NCBI GenBank assembly: GCA_903906325.1
Contig: CAIVJV010000172.1
Span: 1 to 7,144 of the forward strand
DNA: 7,144 bases
Source: an uncultured Gemmatimonadota bacterium
GTDB taxonomy: Bacteria; Gemmatimonadota; Gemmatimonadetes; Gemmatimonadales; Gemmatimonadaceae
Reading direction: 5' to 3'
Shown here: positions 1 to 7,144 of the stretch, piece by piece
How the letters are laid out: every line of letters starts with the position of its first letter
Numbering within the stretch: the stretch's first letter is position 1
Translations under genes and position numbers: made by a program
The notes under the pieces: generated by a model
What the model was told of the DNA's origin: nothing
What the model saw: the letters and a program-made list of their open reading frames with translations, nothing else
Database searches by the model: none

Positions 1-552
1 CCCGGGGGATTCAGCTACGGCGACTACCTGCGCGCGGGGGCGATCGCCCGGTTCGCGCCGATCATGCAGGAGGTTGCCGCGCATGCCAAGCGTGGCGGTC
101 CGGTCATCGGGATCTGCAACGGGTTCCAGATCGCCTGCGAGGCCGGCCTCCTCCCGGGCGCCCTGCTCCGCAACGATCATCTCCAGTTCCGATCGATGCC
201 CGTCACGCTCCGCGTCGAGTCGACCGCCACCATCTTCACCCGCGACGCGCAGCGCGGGGCGCTGCTCACGATGCCCATCGCGCACGGGGACGGTCGCTAC
301 GCGGCCGATGCGGCGACCCTCGATCGCCTCGAGGGCGAGGGCCGGGTGGTCTTCCGGTACGTGGATGCCGCCGGGCACCCGACCGCCGCGGCCAATCCCA
401 ATGGTTCGCTCCGCAACATCGCCGGCGTCACGAACGACACGGGGACCGTGGTCGGATTGATGCCGCATCCGGAACGGGCCCTCGATCCGCTCCTCGGCTC
501 CACCGATGGCCTGATCCTCTTTCGCTCCCTCTTGGCCCTGACCAAGGCCTGA
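1..552 (+). CDS. purQ: Phosphoribosylformylglycinamidine synthase subunit PurQ (glutaminase), 5'-truncated
   Basis: This is the glutamine amidotransferase subunit of FGAM synthase. It hydrolyses glutamine and passes ammonia to PurL for the ATP-dependent conversion of FGAR to FGAM, the fourth step of de novo purine synthesis in the cytoplasm. The reading frame is open from the first base. The visible 183 residues begin with the family motif PGGFSYGDYLRAGAIARF, so the protein extends about 45-50 residues upstream, given a usual length near 230. The class I triad is present: nucleophile Cys in GICNGFQ (visible residue 39, codon 115-117), and His and Glu in MPHPERA (visible residues 156 and 158). 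An internal ATG at 64 is not the start, because the conserved motif lies upstream of it. The gene is followed after 13 bases by purL, its partner subunit. The family assignment is secure; only the true start is unseen. Confidence 0.97.
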   Translation, partial: PGGFSYGDYLRAGAIARFAPIMQEVAAHAKRGGPVIGICNGFQIACEAGLLPGALLRNDHLQFRSMPVTLRVESTATIFTRDAQRGALLTMPIAHGDGRYAADAATLDRLEGEGRVVFRYVDAAGHPTAAANPNGSLRNIAGVTNDTGTVVGLMPHPERALDPLLGSTDGLILFRSLLALTKA

Positions 553-565
553 TTCCCTACCGCCT

Positions 566-2872
566 GTGACCACTGCTGCCCAGCCCCGCCCCGGCGATCC
601 GGCGATCACGCCCGCCCTCGTCGCCGAGCACGGCCTCACGATGGATGAGTACGGCCGCCTCGAGCGCATGCTCGAGCGCCCCCCGACCTTCACCGAGTTG
701 GGGATCATCAGCGCACTCTGGAGCGAGCACTGCTCCTACAAGCACTCGCGCCCCGTCCTCAAGACGCTCCCCACCCAAGCCCCCTGGGTCCTGCAGGGCC
801 CCGGGGAGAACGCCGGGGTCATCTCCATCGGCGACGGCCTGGCCATCGCCTTCAAGATCGAATCGCACAACCATCCGTCGGCCGTCGAGCCCTATCAGGG
901 TGCGGCGACGGGGGTCGGCGGGATCCTGCGCGACGTCTTCACGATGGGCGCACGCCCGATCGCGATGCTCAACTCCCTCCGCTTCGGTTCCCTCGAGACC
1001 CCGCGCGTCCGCTACCTCGTGGCGGGGGTCGTGAAGGGGATCGGCGACTACGGCAACTGCGTCGGCATCCCCACCGTGGCCGGCGATGTGATGTTCGACG
1101 CGGCGTACGAGGGGAATCCGCTGGTGAACGCGATGTGCGTGGGCCTCCTCCGGGAGGACGAACTGATCCGCGCGAAGGCCGAGGGGGTCGGGAACTCGAT
1201 CATCGCGGTCGGTGCGCGCACCGGGCGCGACGGGATCCATGGGGCCTCCTTCGCCTCAGAGGATCTCTCCGAGGCGACCGAGGCGAAGCGCCCGCGCGTG
1301 CAGGTCGGGGACCCCTTCACCGAGAAGCTCCTCCTCGAGGCCTCCCTCGAGCTGATCCGCAGCGGGCACATCGTCGCGATCCAGGACATGGGGGCGGCCG
1401 GCCTCACCTCCAGCAGCGCCGAGATGGCGGAGCGTGGCGACGTCGGGGTCACCATCGATACCACGAAGGTGCCGGTCCGCGAGACGGGCATGACGCCGTA
1501 CGAGATCCTCCTCAGCGAATCGCAGGAGCGGATGCTCGTCGTCGCGAAGCGCGGGCACGAGGCCGAGGTCCGCGCGATCCTGAACAAGTGGGATCTCGTG
1601 GCCGAGGTGATCGGTGAGGTGATCGCGGAACCGGTCTACCGCGTGACCGAGGGGGATCGGGTCGTCGCCGAGTTCCCGGGCACGCGGCTCGTCACCGATT
1701 GCCCGCAGTACCACCCGGAGGCCCGAGAGAGTGACGAGGCGATCGCGCGCCGGTCGCGCGACGTCACCATTATCGCCCCGAAGGCCGAGGAGGCGGATCC
1801 CGCGTGGACGCTCGAGCGGCTCCTGCAGTCGCCGACCATCGCGAGCAAGCAGTGGATCCATCGGCAGTACGACTCCACCGTGCGTACGGGGACGGTGAGC
1901 GGGCCTGGCGCCGCGGATGCCGCCGTCATCCGCATCCGTGGCACCACGAAGGCGATCGCGGTGAAGACCGACTGCAACGGCCGCTACGTCTATCTCGACC
2001 CGCGCGTCGGGGGACGGATCGCGGTGGCCGAGGCGGCGCGCAACGTGGCCTGCACCGGGGCCACCCCGCGCGCCATCACCAATTGCCTCAACTTCGGGAA
2101 TCCCAAGAAGCCCGAGGTCTTCTTCCAGTTCCGCGAGGCGGTCTACGGGATGGGCGACGCCTGCCGCGCACTCGAGACCCCGGTGACCGGCGGGAACGTC
2201 TCCCTGTACAACGAGAATCCGCAGGGGGCGGTCTACCCCACCCCGACGATCGGGATGGTGGGTGTGCTCGACGACGCGGCCCACGCCACCCGCATGACCT
2301 TCACCACGCCCGGAGATGCGATCATCCTCTTGGGGGAGAACACCGACGAGATCGGCGGCTCCGAGTACCTGAGTTGGATCCACGGGGTCGTGGCCGGGGC
2401 CCCGCCGCACTGCGACCTCGACCGCGAACGGGCGGTGATCGGGACGATCCTCGAGGCGATCCGCGCCGGGCATGTGCGCTCCGCCCACGATTGCTCGGAG
2501 GGCGGCCTGGCCGTGGCCATCGCCGAGTCGTGCATGGGCGACCGCGCGCACCCGACCGGGGCGATGATCGATGTCACGGGATGGGGCACCCTGGCGTCCC
2601 GCGCCCTGCTCTTCGGCGAGGCGCAGGGGCGGATCGTCGTCTCCACCGCACACGCAGATGCCGTGCTCGCGATCGCCCAGCGTCATGGCGTCCCGGCGCG
2701 CGTGATCGGCACGGTGGCTCCGGCCGCCGCGGGCCTCCGCATCACCACGGCGCAGGGCACGCTCACCACGAGCATCGGCCGCCTCGCGACGGCGTACCAC
2801 GAGGCGATCCCGCGGGCGATGGCGCGCGCCGCCGCGGAGATGGTCACTGAGACGGCGGGAGGGACGCGCTGA
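566..2872 (+). CDS. purL: Phosphoribosylformylglycinamidine synthase subunit PurL (small type)
   Basis: This is the synthetase subunit of FGAM synthase. It uses ATP and ammonia from PurQ to amidate FGAR. At 768 residues it is the small, split type that works in a complex with PurQ and PurS, not the roughly 1,300-residue fused enzyme of enterobacteria. Family motifs are clear: WSEHCSYKHS (His55), GPGENAG followed by KIESHNHPSAVEPYQGAATG (His101, His103), DMGAAGLTSSSAEMA from residue 274, and the pseudo-symmetric C-terminal counterpart HDCSEGGLAVA from residue 641. These fit the duplicated AIRS-like ATP-binding architecture. The start is taken as GTG at 566, since residues before the ATG at 641 (ITPALVAEHGLTMDEY) match the N-terminal region of small PurL proteins such as the Bacillus one. 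No good Shine-Dalgarno precedes the GTG: the nearest AAGG is about 18 bases away. Translation is therefore probably coupled to purQ, 13 bases upstream. The stop overlaps the purF start. Confidence 0.97.
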   Translation: MTTAAQPRPGDPAITPALVAEHGLTMDEYGRLERMLERPPTFTELGIISALWSEHCSYKHSRPVLKTLPTQAPWVLQGPGENAGVISIGDGLAIAFKIESHNHPSAVEPYQGAATGVGGILRDVFTMGARPIAMLNSLRFGSLETPRVRYLVAGVVKGIGDYGNCVGIPTVAGDVMFDAAYEGNPLVNAMCVGLLREDELIRAKAEGVGNSIIAVGARTGRDGIHGASFASEDLSEATEAKRPRVQVGDPFTEKLLLEASLELIRSGHIVAIQDMGAAGLTSSSAEMAERGDVGVTIDTTKVPVRETGMTPYEILLSESQERMLVVAKRGHEAEVRAILNKWDLVAEVIGEVIAEPVYRVTEGDRVVAEFPGTRLVTDCPQYHPEARESDEAIARRSRDVTIIAPKAEEADPAWTLERLLQSPTIASKQWIHRQYDSTVRTGTVSGPGAADAAVIRIRGTTKAIAVKTDCNGRYVYLDPRVGGRIAVAEAARNVACTGATPRAITNCLNFGNPKKPEVFFQFREAVYGMGDACRALETPVTGGNVSLYNENPQGAVYPTPTIGMVGVLDDAAHATRMTFTTPGDAIILLGENTDEIGGSEYLSWIHGVVAGAPPHCDLDRERAVIGTILEAIRAGHVRSAHDCSEGGLAVAIAESCMGDRAHPTGAMIDVTGWGTLASRALLFGEAQGRIVVSTAHADAVLAIAQRHGVPARVIGTVAPAAAGLRITTAQGTLTTSIGRLATAYHEAIPRAMARAAAEMVTETAGGTR
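2857..2862 (+). promoter_or_regulatory. Ribosome binding site of purF
   Basis: GGGAGG lies nine bases before the purF ATG, inside the last codons of purL. With the one-base TGATG stop/start overlap it fixes the purF start and indicates coupled translation of PurL and PurF from one message. Confidence 0.75.
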
Positions 2873-4245
2873 TGTGCGGCATCTTCGGGATCTCCGGGCA
2901 CGCCGATGCGGCCGCCCTCACCCACCTCGGGCTCTACTCGCTCCAACACCGCGGACAGGAGTCGGCCGGGATCGTCGCGGTCAAGGACGGCGCGGTGAAC
3001 GTCCTCCGCGCGATGGGCCTCGTCTCCGACAAATTCACCGCGGAGTCGATGCGGAGCCTGTCGGGCCCCGTGGCAGTCGGCCATACGCGGTACTCCACCG
3101 CGGGGTCGAGCACGATCGAGAATGCGCAGCCCGCCCTCGTGCGCTTCCGGGGGGGGCACATCGCCCTCGCGCACAACGGCAACCTCACCAACGCCACCGA
3201 GGTGCGGCGGTCGCTCGAGGACCAGGGGTCGATCTTCAGTTCGACGATGGACTCCGAGGTGATCGTCCACCGTCTCGCGCGGGCCCATGCCGAACGGCCG
3301 GAAGAGAAGCTCGCGGAGGCGCTCCAGGGGATCGAGGGCGCGTACTCCCTGCTCGTGATCATCGGCGACACCCTCGTCGCGGCCCGGGACCCGCTGGGGT
3401 GGCGACCGCTCGTCATGGGTCGCCTCAATGGGGCCTACGTCTTCGCCTCGGAGAGCTGTGCCCTCGACATCGTCGGGGCGACGATCGAACGCGAGGTCGC
3501 ACCAGGGGAGATCCTCGCGGTGGGCCCGGATGGGACCGTGCGCCAGATCCAGATGACCGCCGCCCCCGAGCCGCGTCGGTGCGTCTTCGAATATGTCTAC
3601 TTCGCGCGCCCGGACTCCCGCGTCTTCGGCGGTTCGGTCGACCGCGCGCGCCGCGCCCTCGGACGCCGACTCGCCGCGGAGCATCCTGCCCCAGGTGCCG
3701 ACTTCGTCTTCTCGGTCCCCGATTCCTCCAACTCGGCCGCCCTCGGGTTCTCCGAGGCGAGTGGGCTCCCCCTGGAGCTCGCGCTCATCCGCAACCATTA
3801 CGTGGGGCGCACCTTCATCCAGCCCACGCAGCAAGGCCGCGACGAGAAGGTGAAGGTCAAGTACAACGCCGTCCGGGAGATCCTCGCCGGGAAGTCGGTC
3901 GTGATGGTCGACGATTCGATCGTCCGGGGCACCACCACACGCGGCCTGGTCGCGCTCGTCCGGGCCGCCGGGGCCCGTGAGGTCCACATGCGGGTGTCCT
4001 CCCCTCCGATCACCGGTCCCTGTTACTACGGGATCGATACCCCGGACCGGGAACAGCTGATCGCCGCGAACCATTCGGTGGAGGAGATCGCGCGGCGGAT
4101 CGGCGTGGACACGCTGGGCTACATCTCCCTCGAGGGGATGCTCGATGCGGTCCCCGACGGCCCCTCCGGCTTCTGTCACGCCTGTTTCTCTGGCCAGTAT
4201 CCCACCCGTCCGCCGACCGTCCCCGAGAAGCTTCGCCTCGGCTGA
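2872..4245 (+). CDS. purF: Amidophosphoribosyltransferase PurF, Fe-S type
   Basis: PurF catalyses the first committed step of purine synthesis: PRPP plus glutamine gives 5-phosphoribosylamine, glutamate and PPi. The 457-residue protein starts MCGIFGISG, so Cys2 becomes the N-terminal nucleophile of the Ntn-type glutaminase domain (about residues 2-235) once Met is removed. Supporting glutaminase residues are HTRYST (71-76, Arg73), HNGNLTN (101-107) and Asp127 in STMDSE. The phosphoribosyltransferase domain carries the PRPP loop VDDSIVRGTT (346-355). Cysteines 237, 384, 435 and 438 (the last two as CHAC) sit at the positions that bind a 4Fe-4S cluster in Bacillus subtilis PurF and are lacking in the E. 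coli enzyme. From family knowledge, such enzymes are oxygen-sensitive and feedback-inhibited by purine nucleotides; the sequence alone does not show inhibition. No propeptide is encoded, because an in-frame TGA lies 21 bases upstream with no ATG, GTG or TTG between. It overlaps purL by one base. Confidence 0.98.
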   Translation: MCGIFGISGHADAAALTHLGLYSLQHRGQESAGIVAVKDGAVNVLRAMGLVSDKFTAESMRSLSGPVAVGHTRYSTAGSSTIENAQPALVRFRGGHIALAHNGNLTNATEVRRSLEDQGSIFSSTMDSEVIVHRLARAHAERPEEKLAEALQGIEGAYSLLVIIGDTLVAARDPLGWRPLVMGRLNGAYVFASESCALDIVGATIEREVAPGEILAVGPDGTVRQIQMTAAPEPRRCVFEYVYFARPDSRVFGGSVDRARRALGRRLAAEHPAPGADFVFSVPDSSNSAALGFSEASGLPLELALIRNHYVGRTFIQPTQQGRDEKVKVKYNAVREILAGKSVVMVDDSIVRGTTTRGLVALVRAAGAREVHMRVSSPPITGPCYYGIDTPDREQLIAANHSVEEIARRIGVDTLGYISLEGMLDAVPDGPSGFCHACFSGQYPTRPPTVPEKLRLG

Positions 4246-4284
4246 CCGGGCGGGTGTCGCGTTCACCTGTCGTGGAGGTTCGTC
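4246..4284 (+). other. purF-ppdK intergenic gap without terminator
   Basis: This 39-base gap holds no recognisable hairpin followed by a T run, and no convincing -35/-10 pair. Read-through from purF into ppdK is therefore likely. Its only clear element is the ribosome binding site near the end. Confidence 0.55.
4274..4278 (+). promoter_or_regulatory. Ribosome binding site of ppdK
   Basis: GGAGG is placed six bases before the GTG at 4285. This is the best Shine-Dalgarno match in the window. It decides the GTG start, because no in-frame ATG precedes the conserved N-terminal motif. Confidence 0.8.
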
Positions 4285-6945
4285 GTGCAGCAATCGGTCT
4301 TCTTCTTCGGGAATGGCACCGCCGAGGGCACCAAGGACGACAAGGACCTCCTCGGCGGGAAGGGGGCCAACCTCGCCGAGATGACCATTCTCGGGGTCCC
4401 GGTCCCCCCGGGGTTCACCATCGGTTGCCCGCTCTGCGATCACTACCTTCGTGAGGGGCGCGCCCCGAGCGGCCTGCGAGACGAGGTCGAGCGCGCGCTC
4501 ACCCGACTCGAGACATCGACGGGGCGCCGATTCGGGGATCGGCACAACCCCCTGCTCGTCTCGGTCCGCTCTGGCGCTCGCGTCTCGATGCCGGGGATGA
4601 TGGAGACCATCCTCAACCTCGGCCTGAACGACGACACCGTCCTCGGCCTCGAGGAACAGAGCGGGAACACTCGATTCGCCTACGACTCCTATCGCCGCCT
4701 CCTCCAGATGTACGGCGACGTGGTGCTCGGCGTGCCGATCCATGACTTCGAGCACCTGCTGGCGGCCAAGCGACTCGTGAACGGGGTGAAGACCGACGCC
4801 GAATTACCGGCCGAGGCGCTGAAGACCCTCGTCCTCGAGTACCAGCAACTCATCCTGTCGGTGACGGGCGCCCCCTTCCCTGCGGACCCGCGCGTCCAGC
4901 TCTGGGGGGCGATCGAGGCGGTCTGGCGATCGTGGACCCTCAAGAAGGCGGTCGATTACCGTCGGGTGAACGGGATCCCCGAGACCCCGGGGACGGCCGT
5001 GAACATCGTCGCGATGGTCTTCGGGAACCTCGGCGACGACTCCGGCACGGGCGTGGCCTTCACCCGAGATCCCTCGACGGGGGCTCGACGCTTCTACGGG
5101 GAGTTCCTCGTGAATGCGCAGGGGGAGGATGTCGTCGCGGGCATCCGGACGCCGCTCCCCATCGAGGAGATGGCGACACGGCTGCCGCAGGCCTATGAGG
5201 ACCTCTTACGCACGCAGTCCCTGCTCGAGCGGCACTTCCGTGACATGCAGGACCTCGAGTTCACCGTGGAGCGCGGGAAGCTCTACCTCCTACAGACGCG
5301 TACGGGCAAACGGACGGCGGCCGCGGCCGTGCGCATCGCGTGCGACCTGGTGAATGAAGGGCTGATCTCACGCCCCGAGGCGCTCCAACGCGTCCCGGCC
5401 AACCAACTCGACCAGCTGCTACACCCGGTGATCGATCGGGCCGGGAAGCCGGTCGCGCTCTGCACCGGACTCCCCGCGAGCCCGGGGGCGGCCAGCGGGA
5501 TCGCCGTCTTCGATGCCGATACCGCGGAGACGCGCGCCGCGCATGGGGATGCCGTCATCCTCGTCCGCGACGAGACGACGCCGGAGGATTTCCACGGGAT
5601 GGTCGCGGCGAAGGCGATCCTCACGGCCCGCGGGGGGATGACGAGCCACGCCGCCGTCGTCGCGCGAGGGATGGGCAAATGCGCCATCGTGGGCTGTGCC
5701 TCCATCAAGCTCGACCTCGGGAACAAGCGGTTCCTCGTCGGCGAGACGGAGATCCACGAGGGGGACTGGATCACGCTCGACGGTGGGACGGGCGAGGTCT
5801 TCGTCGGCGACCTCCCGACGATGCCCAGCGAGGTCATGCAGGTGAATGCCGGGACGCGGAAGGCCGATGCGTCACCGGTCTATCGCGGGTTCGCCGAGCT
5901 CTTGGGTTGGGCCGATGCCCGCCGGCGGCTCAAGGTGCGCGCCAATGCCGACACGCCGCATGATGCCCGGGTGGCCCGTGGCTTCGGGGCCGAGGGGATC
6001 GGGCTCTGCCGGACCGAACATATGTTCTTCGACGGGGACCGGATCCACGCGATGCGTGAGATGATCGTCGCGCACGACGAGATGGGCCGTCGCCGGGCCC
6101 TCGCCAAGCTCCTCCCGATGCAACGCACCGACTTCGAGGGGATCTTCGAGGCGATGGACGGCTTCCCCGTCACCATCCGACTCCTCGATCCCCCGCTGCA
6201 TGAATTCCTCCCCCATGGCGGTGAGGAGGCCAAACTGCTCGCGCGGCGCGTCGGGCTCGCCCGTCGCGACCTGATGCGTGTGGTCGAGGGGCTCCGCGAG
6301 ACGAACCCGATGCTCGGCCATCGGGGTTGCCGACTCGGCGTCACCTACCCCGAGATCACCGAGATGCAGGCCCGCGCGATCTTCGAGGCGGCGATCGCCT
6401 GCATCCGACGGGGGATGATCGTCCTCCCGGAGGTGATGATCCCGCTCGTCTCGACGGTCCAGGAGTTCACGCACCAACGCGCCATCGTCGATCGGGTCGC
6501 CACCGAGGTGTTCCAGGCCCATGGGCTGCACGTGAAGTATCTCGTCGGCACGATGATCGAGCTCCCGCGCGCCGCGCTGACCGCGGCCCGGATCGCCGGC
6601 GCGGCCGAGTTCTTCTCATTTGGGACGAATGACCTCACCCAGACCACGCTGGGCCTGAGCCGTGACGATGCGGGCCGGTTCCTCCCACACTACGTGGCGC
6701 AGGGGATCTATCCTGACGACCCCTTCCAGGTCTTGGACATCGATGGAGTGGGTCAGCTGATCACGATGGCGACCACCGCCGGTCGTGGCGCGCGGGCGAG
6801 CCTCAAGGTGGGGATCTGCGGCGAACATGGGGGGGAGCCCCGCTCCGTGAGGTTCTGCCACCAGACGGGGCTCGACTATGTGAGTTGCTCCCCCTACCGG
6901 GTCCCGATCGCTCGTCTTGCCGCGGCACAGGCCGTCGGCGCTTGA
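4285..6945 (+). CDS. ppdK: Pyruvate, phosphate dikinase
   Basis: PPDK reversibly converts pyruvate, ATP and phosphate to PEP, AMP and PPi, serving gluconeogenesis or PPi-linked glycolysis in the cytoplasm. The 886-residue protein has the full domain order. The ATP-grasp nucleotide domain starts with FFFGNGTAEGTKDDKDLLGGKGANLAEM-like family sequence (residues 6-33) and includes SVRSGA (93-98) and the ATP-site Glu325 and Gln337. The swivelling phosphohistidine domain has GGMTSHAAVVARGMGK with His455. The C-terminal PEP/pyruvate barrel has Arg576, Arg632, Glu759, Asn782-Asp783 and the catalytic Cys845 in GICGEHGGEP. Recalled Clostridium symbiosum positions (His455, Arg561, Arg617, Glu745, Asn768, Asp769, Cys831) line up with a consistent shift of 14-15 after His455, so all key residues are present. 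Thr453 in TSH is the position phosphorylated by PPDK regulatory proteins in other lineages; whether one exists here is unknown. The gene begins with GTG, 39 bases after purF, and probably shares its transcript. Confidence 0.98.
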   Translation: MQQSVFFFGNGTAEGTKDDKDLLGGKGANLAEMTILGVPVPPGFTIGCPLCDHYLREGRAPSGLRDEVERALTRLETSTGRRFGDRHNPLLVSVRSGARVSMPGMMETILNLGLNDDTVLGLEEQSGNTRFAYDSYRRLLQMYGDVVLGVPIHDFEHLLAAKRLVNGVKTDAELPAEALKTLVLEYQQLILSVTGAPFPADPRVQLWGAIEAVWRSWTLKKAVDYRRVNGIPETPGTAVNIVAMVFGNLGDDSGTGVAFTRDPSTGARRFYGEFLVNAQGEDVVAGIRTPLPIEEMATRLPQAYEDLLRTQSLLERHFRDMQDLEFTVERGKLYLLQTRTGKRTAAAAVRIACDLVNEGLISRPEALQRVPANQLDQLLHPVIDRAGKPVALCTGLPASPGAASGIAVFDADTAETRAAHGDAVILVRDETTPEDFHGMVAAKAILTARGGMTSHAAVVARGMGKCAIVGCASIKLDLGNKRFLVGETEIHEGDWITLDGGTGEVFVGDLPTMPSEVMQVNAGTRKADASPVYRGFAELLGWADARRRLKVRANADTPHDARVARGFGAEGIGLCRTEHMFFDGDRIHAMREMIVAHDEMGRRRALAKLLPMQRTDFEGIFEAMDGFPVTIRLLDPPLHEFLPHGGEEAKLLARRVGLARRDLMRVVEGLRETNPMLGHRGCRLGVTYPEITEMQARAIFEAAIACIRRGMIVLPEVMIPLVSTVQEFTHQRAIVDRVATEVFQAHGLHVKYLVGTMIELPRAALTAARIAGAAEFFSFGTNDLTQTTLGLSRDDAGRFLPHYVAQGIYPDDPFQVLDIDGVGQLITMATTAGRGARASLKVGICGEHGGEPRSVRFCHQTGLDYVSCSPYRVPIARLAAAQAVGA

Positions 6946-6961
6946 CCTTCCGTCCTCACCC

Positions 6962-7144
6962 ATGACCGTCGTTCACGAACTCCTCTCGCTCCTCGAGCTC
7001 GAGTCCCTCGAGCACAATATCTACCGTGGGCGCAACCGCGACCTCGGGACGGGACGCGTCTTCGGTGGTCAGGTCTTCGCGCAGGCGCTGGTGGCGGCGC
7101 GAAAGACGGTGCCCGAGGGGCGCGAGGCGCATTCGGTCCACGGC
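6962..7144 (+). CDS. tesB: Acyl-CoA thioesterase II (TesB family), 3'-truncated by window edge
   Basis: This is the first 61 codons of a TesB-type thioesterase, which hydrolyses medium- and long-chain acyl-CoA to free fatty acid and CoA. The N-terminus matches the start of the double hot-dog family: a leucine-rich helix (LLSLLELESLEHNIYRG), then RDLGTGRVFGGQVFAQALVAA, then a TVPEGREAHSVH segment equivalent to TVPEERLVHSFHS in E. coli TesB. The active-site Asp, Thr and Gln of the family lie in the C-terminal half, beyond the window, so catalytic competence cannot be judged. The ATG at 6962 is 16 bases after the ppdK stop. There is no evident Shine-Dalgarno sequence, so translation may be coupled to ppdK or initiated weakly. 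No terminator is seen between the two genes. Its role next to purine genes is unclear; it may be only a positional neighbour. Confidence 0.9.
   Translation, partial: MTVVHELLSLLELESLEHNIYRGRNRDLGTGRVFGGQVFAQALVAARKTVPEGREAHSVHG

Noticed and set aside
641..643. ATG as an alternative purL start
   Set aside because: Residues between the GTG at 566 and this ATG match the N-terminal region of small PurL proteins, and starting here would leave an 89-base gap after purQ.
1256..2800. A 514-codon open frame on the minus strand inside purL
   Set aside because: It is low-complexity, rich in Arg, Asp and Gly, with no family motif, and sits opposite conserved purL sequence. It is a composition artefact.
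1804..2850. A 348-codon open frame on the plus strand in another frame of purL
   Set aside because: The translation is arginine- and proline-rich without any domain, and the overlapping purL frame carries all the conserved motifs.
2683..4755. A 690-codon open frame on the minus strand across purL, purF and ppdK
   Set aside because: It lies opposite three secure genes, its translation is rich in Arg, Gly, Asp and Glu with no recognisable domain, and long antisense frames are expected when third positions are nearly all G or C.
6946..6961. Possible terminator between ppdK and tesB
   Set aside because: The 16 bases are pyrimidine-rich but have no inverted repeat or T tract.
6992..7012. Three CTCGAG palindromes in 21 bases near the tesB start
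   Set aside because: They encode repeated Leu-Glu pairs in the conserved N-terminal helix using the favoured CTC and GAG codons, and CTCGAG is common throughout the window. No regulatory role is needed to explain them.

Overview
The window is a GC-rich, tightly packed stretch of bacterial chromosome. All five recognisable genes lie on the + strand, and no intergenic gap exceeds about 40 bases. In order they are the 3' part of purQ, complete purL, complete purF, complete ppdK (pyruvate, phosphate dikinase) and the first 61 codons of a tesB-type acyl-CoA thioesterase. I see no RNA gene, mobile element, CRISPR array, repeat family or phage signature.

Region by region: bases 1-552 encode the glutaminase subunit of FGAM synthase, whose 5' end lies outside the window. 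Bases 566-2872 encode the small-type (about 770 aa) synthetase subunit PurL. Its stop overlaps the purF start by one base (TGATG), and purF (2872-4245) encodes a PurF that carries the four cysteines of an Fe-S cluster. After a 39-base gap with a good ribosome binding site comes ppdK (4285-6945). After a further 16 bases comes the start of tesB (6962 to the window edge). The purQ-purL-purF order is the classic order of Gram-positive-type pur operons (purS-purQ-purL-purF), so purS is expected just upstream of the window.

How the genes work together: PurF makes phosphoribosylamine from PRPP and glutamine, releasing pyrophosphate. PurL and PurQ, with the expected PurS, carry out the FGAR-to-FGAM step. 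PPDK interconverts pyruvate, ATP and phosphate with PEP, AMP and pyrophosphate, so it shares AMP and PPi with purine metabolism. No direct functional link is demonstrated. TesB hydrolyses acyl-CoAs and has no obvious link to purines; it may simply be a downstream neighbour.

Organism: the base composition is strongly GC-rich, with third positions almost always G or C and frequent GGG glycine codons. The split small PurL/PurQ and Fe-S PurF rule out an enterobacterial pattern, which has a large fused PurL and a PurF without Fe-S. A high-GC bacterium of a phylum such as Gemmatimonadota is a plausible but unproven guess. This looks like ordinary core metabolism. I did not find an undescribed system, and the observations listed are modest.
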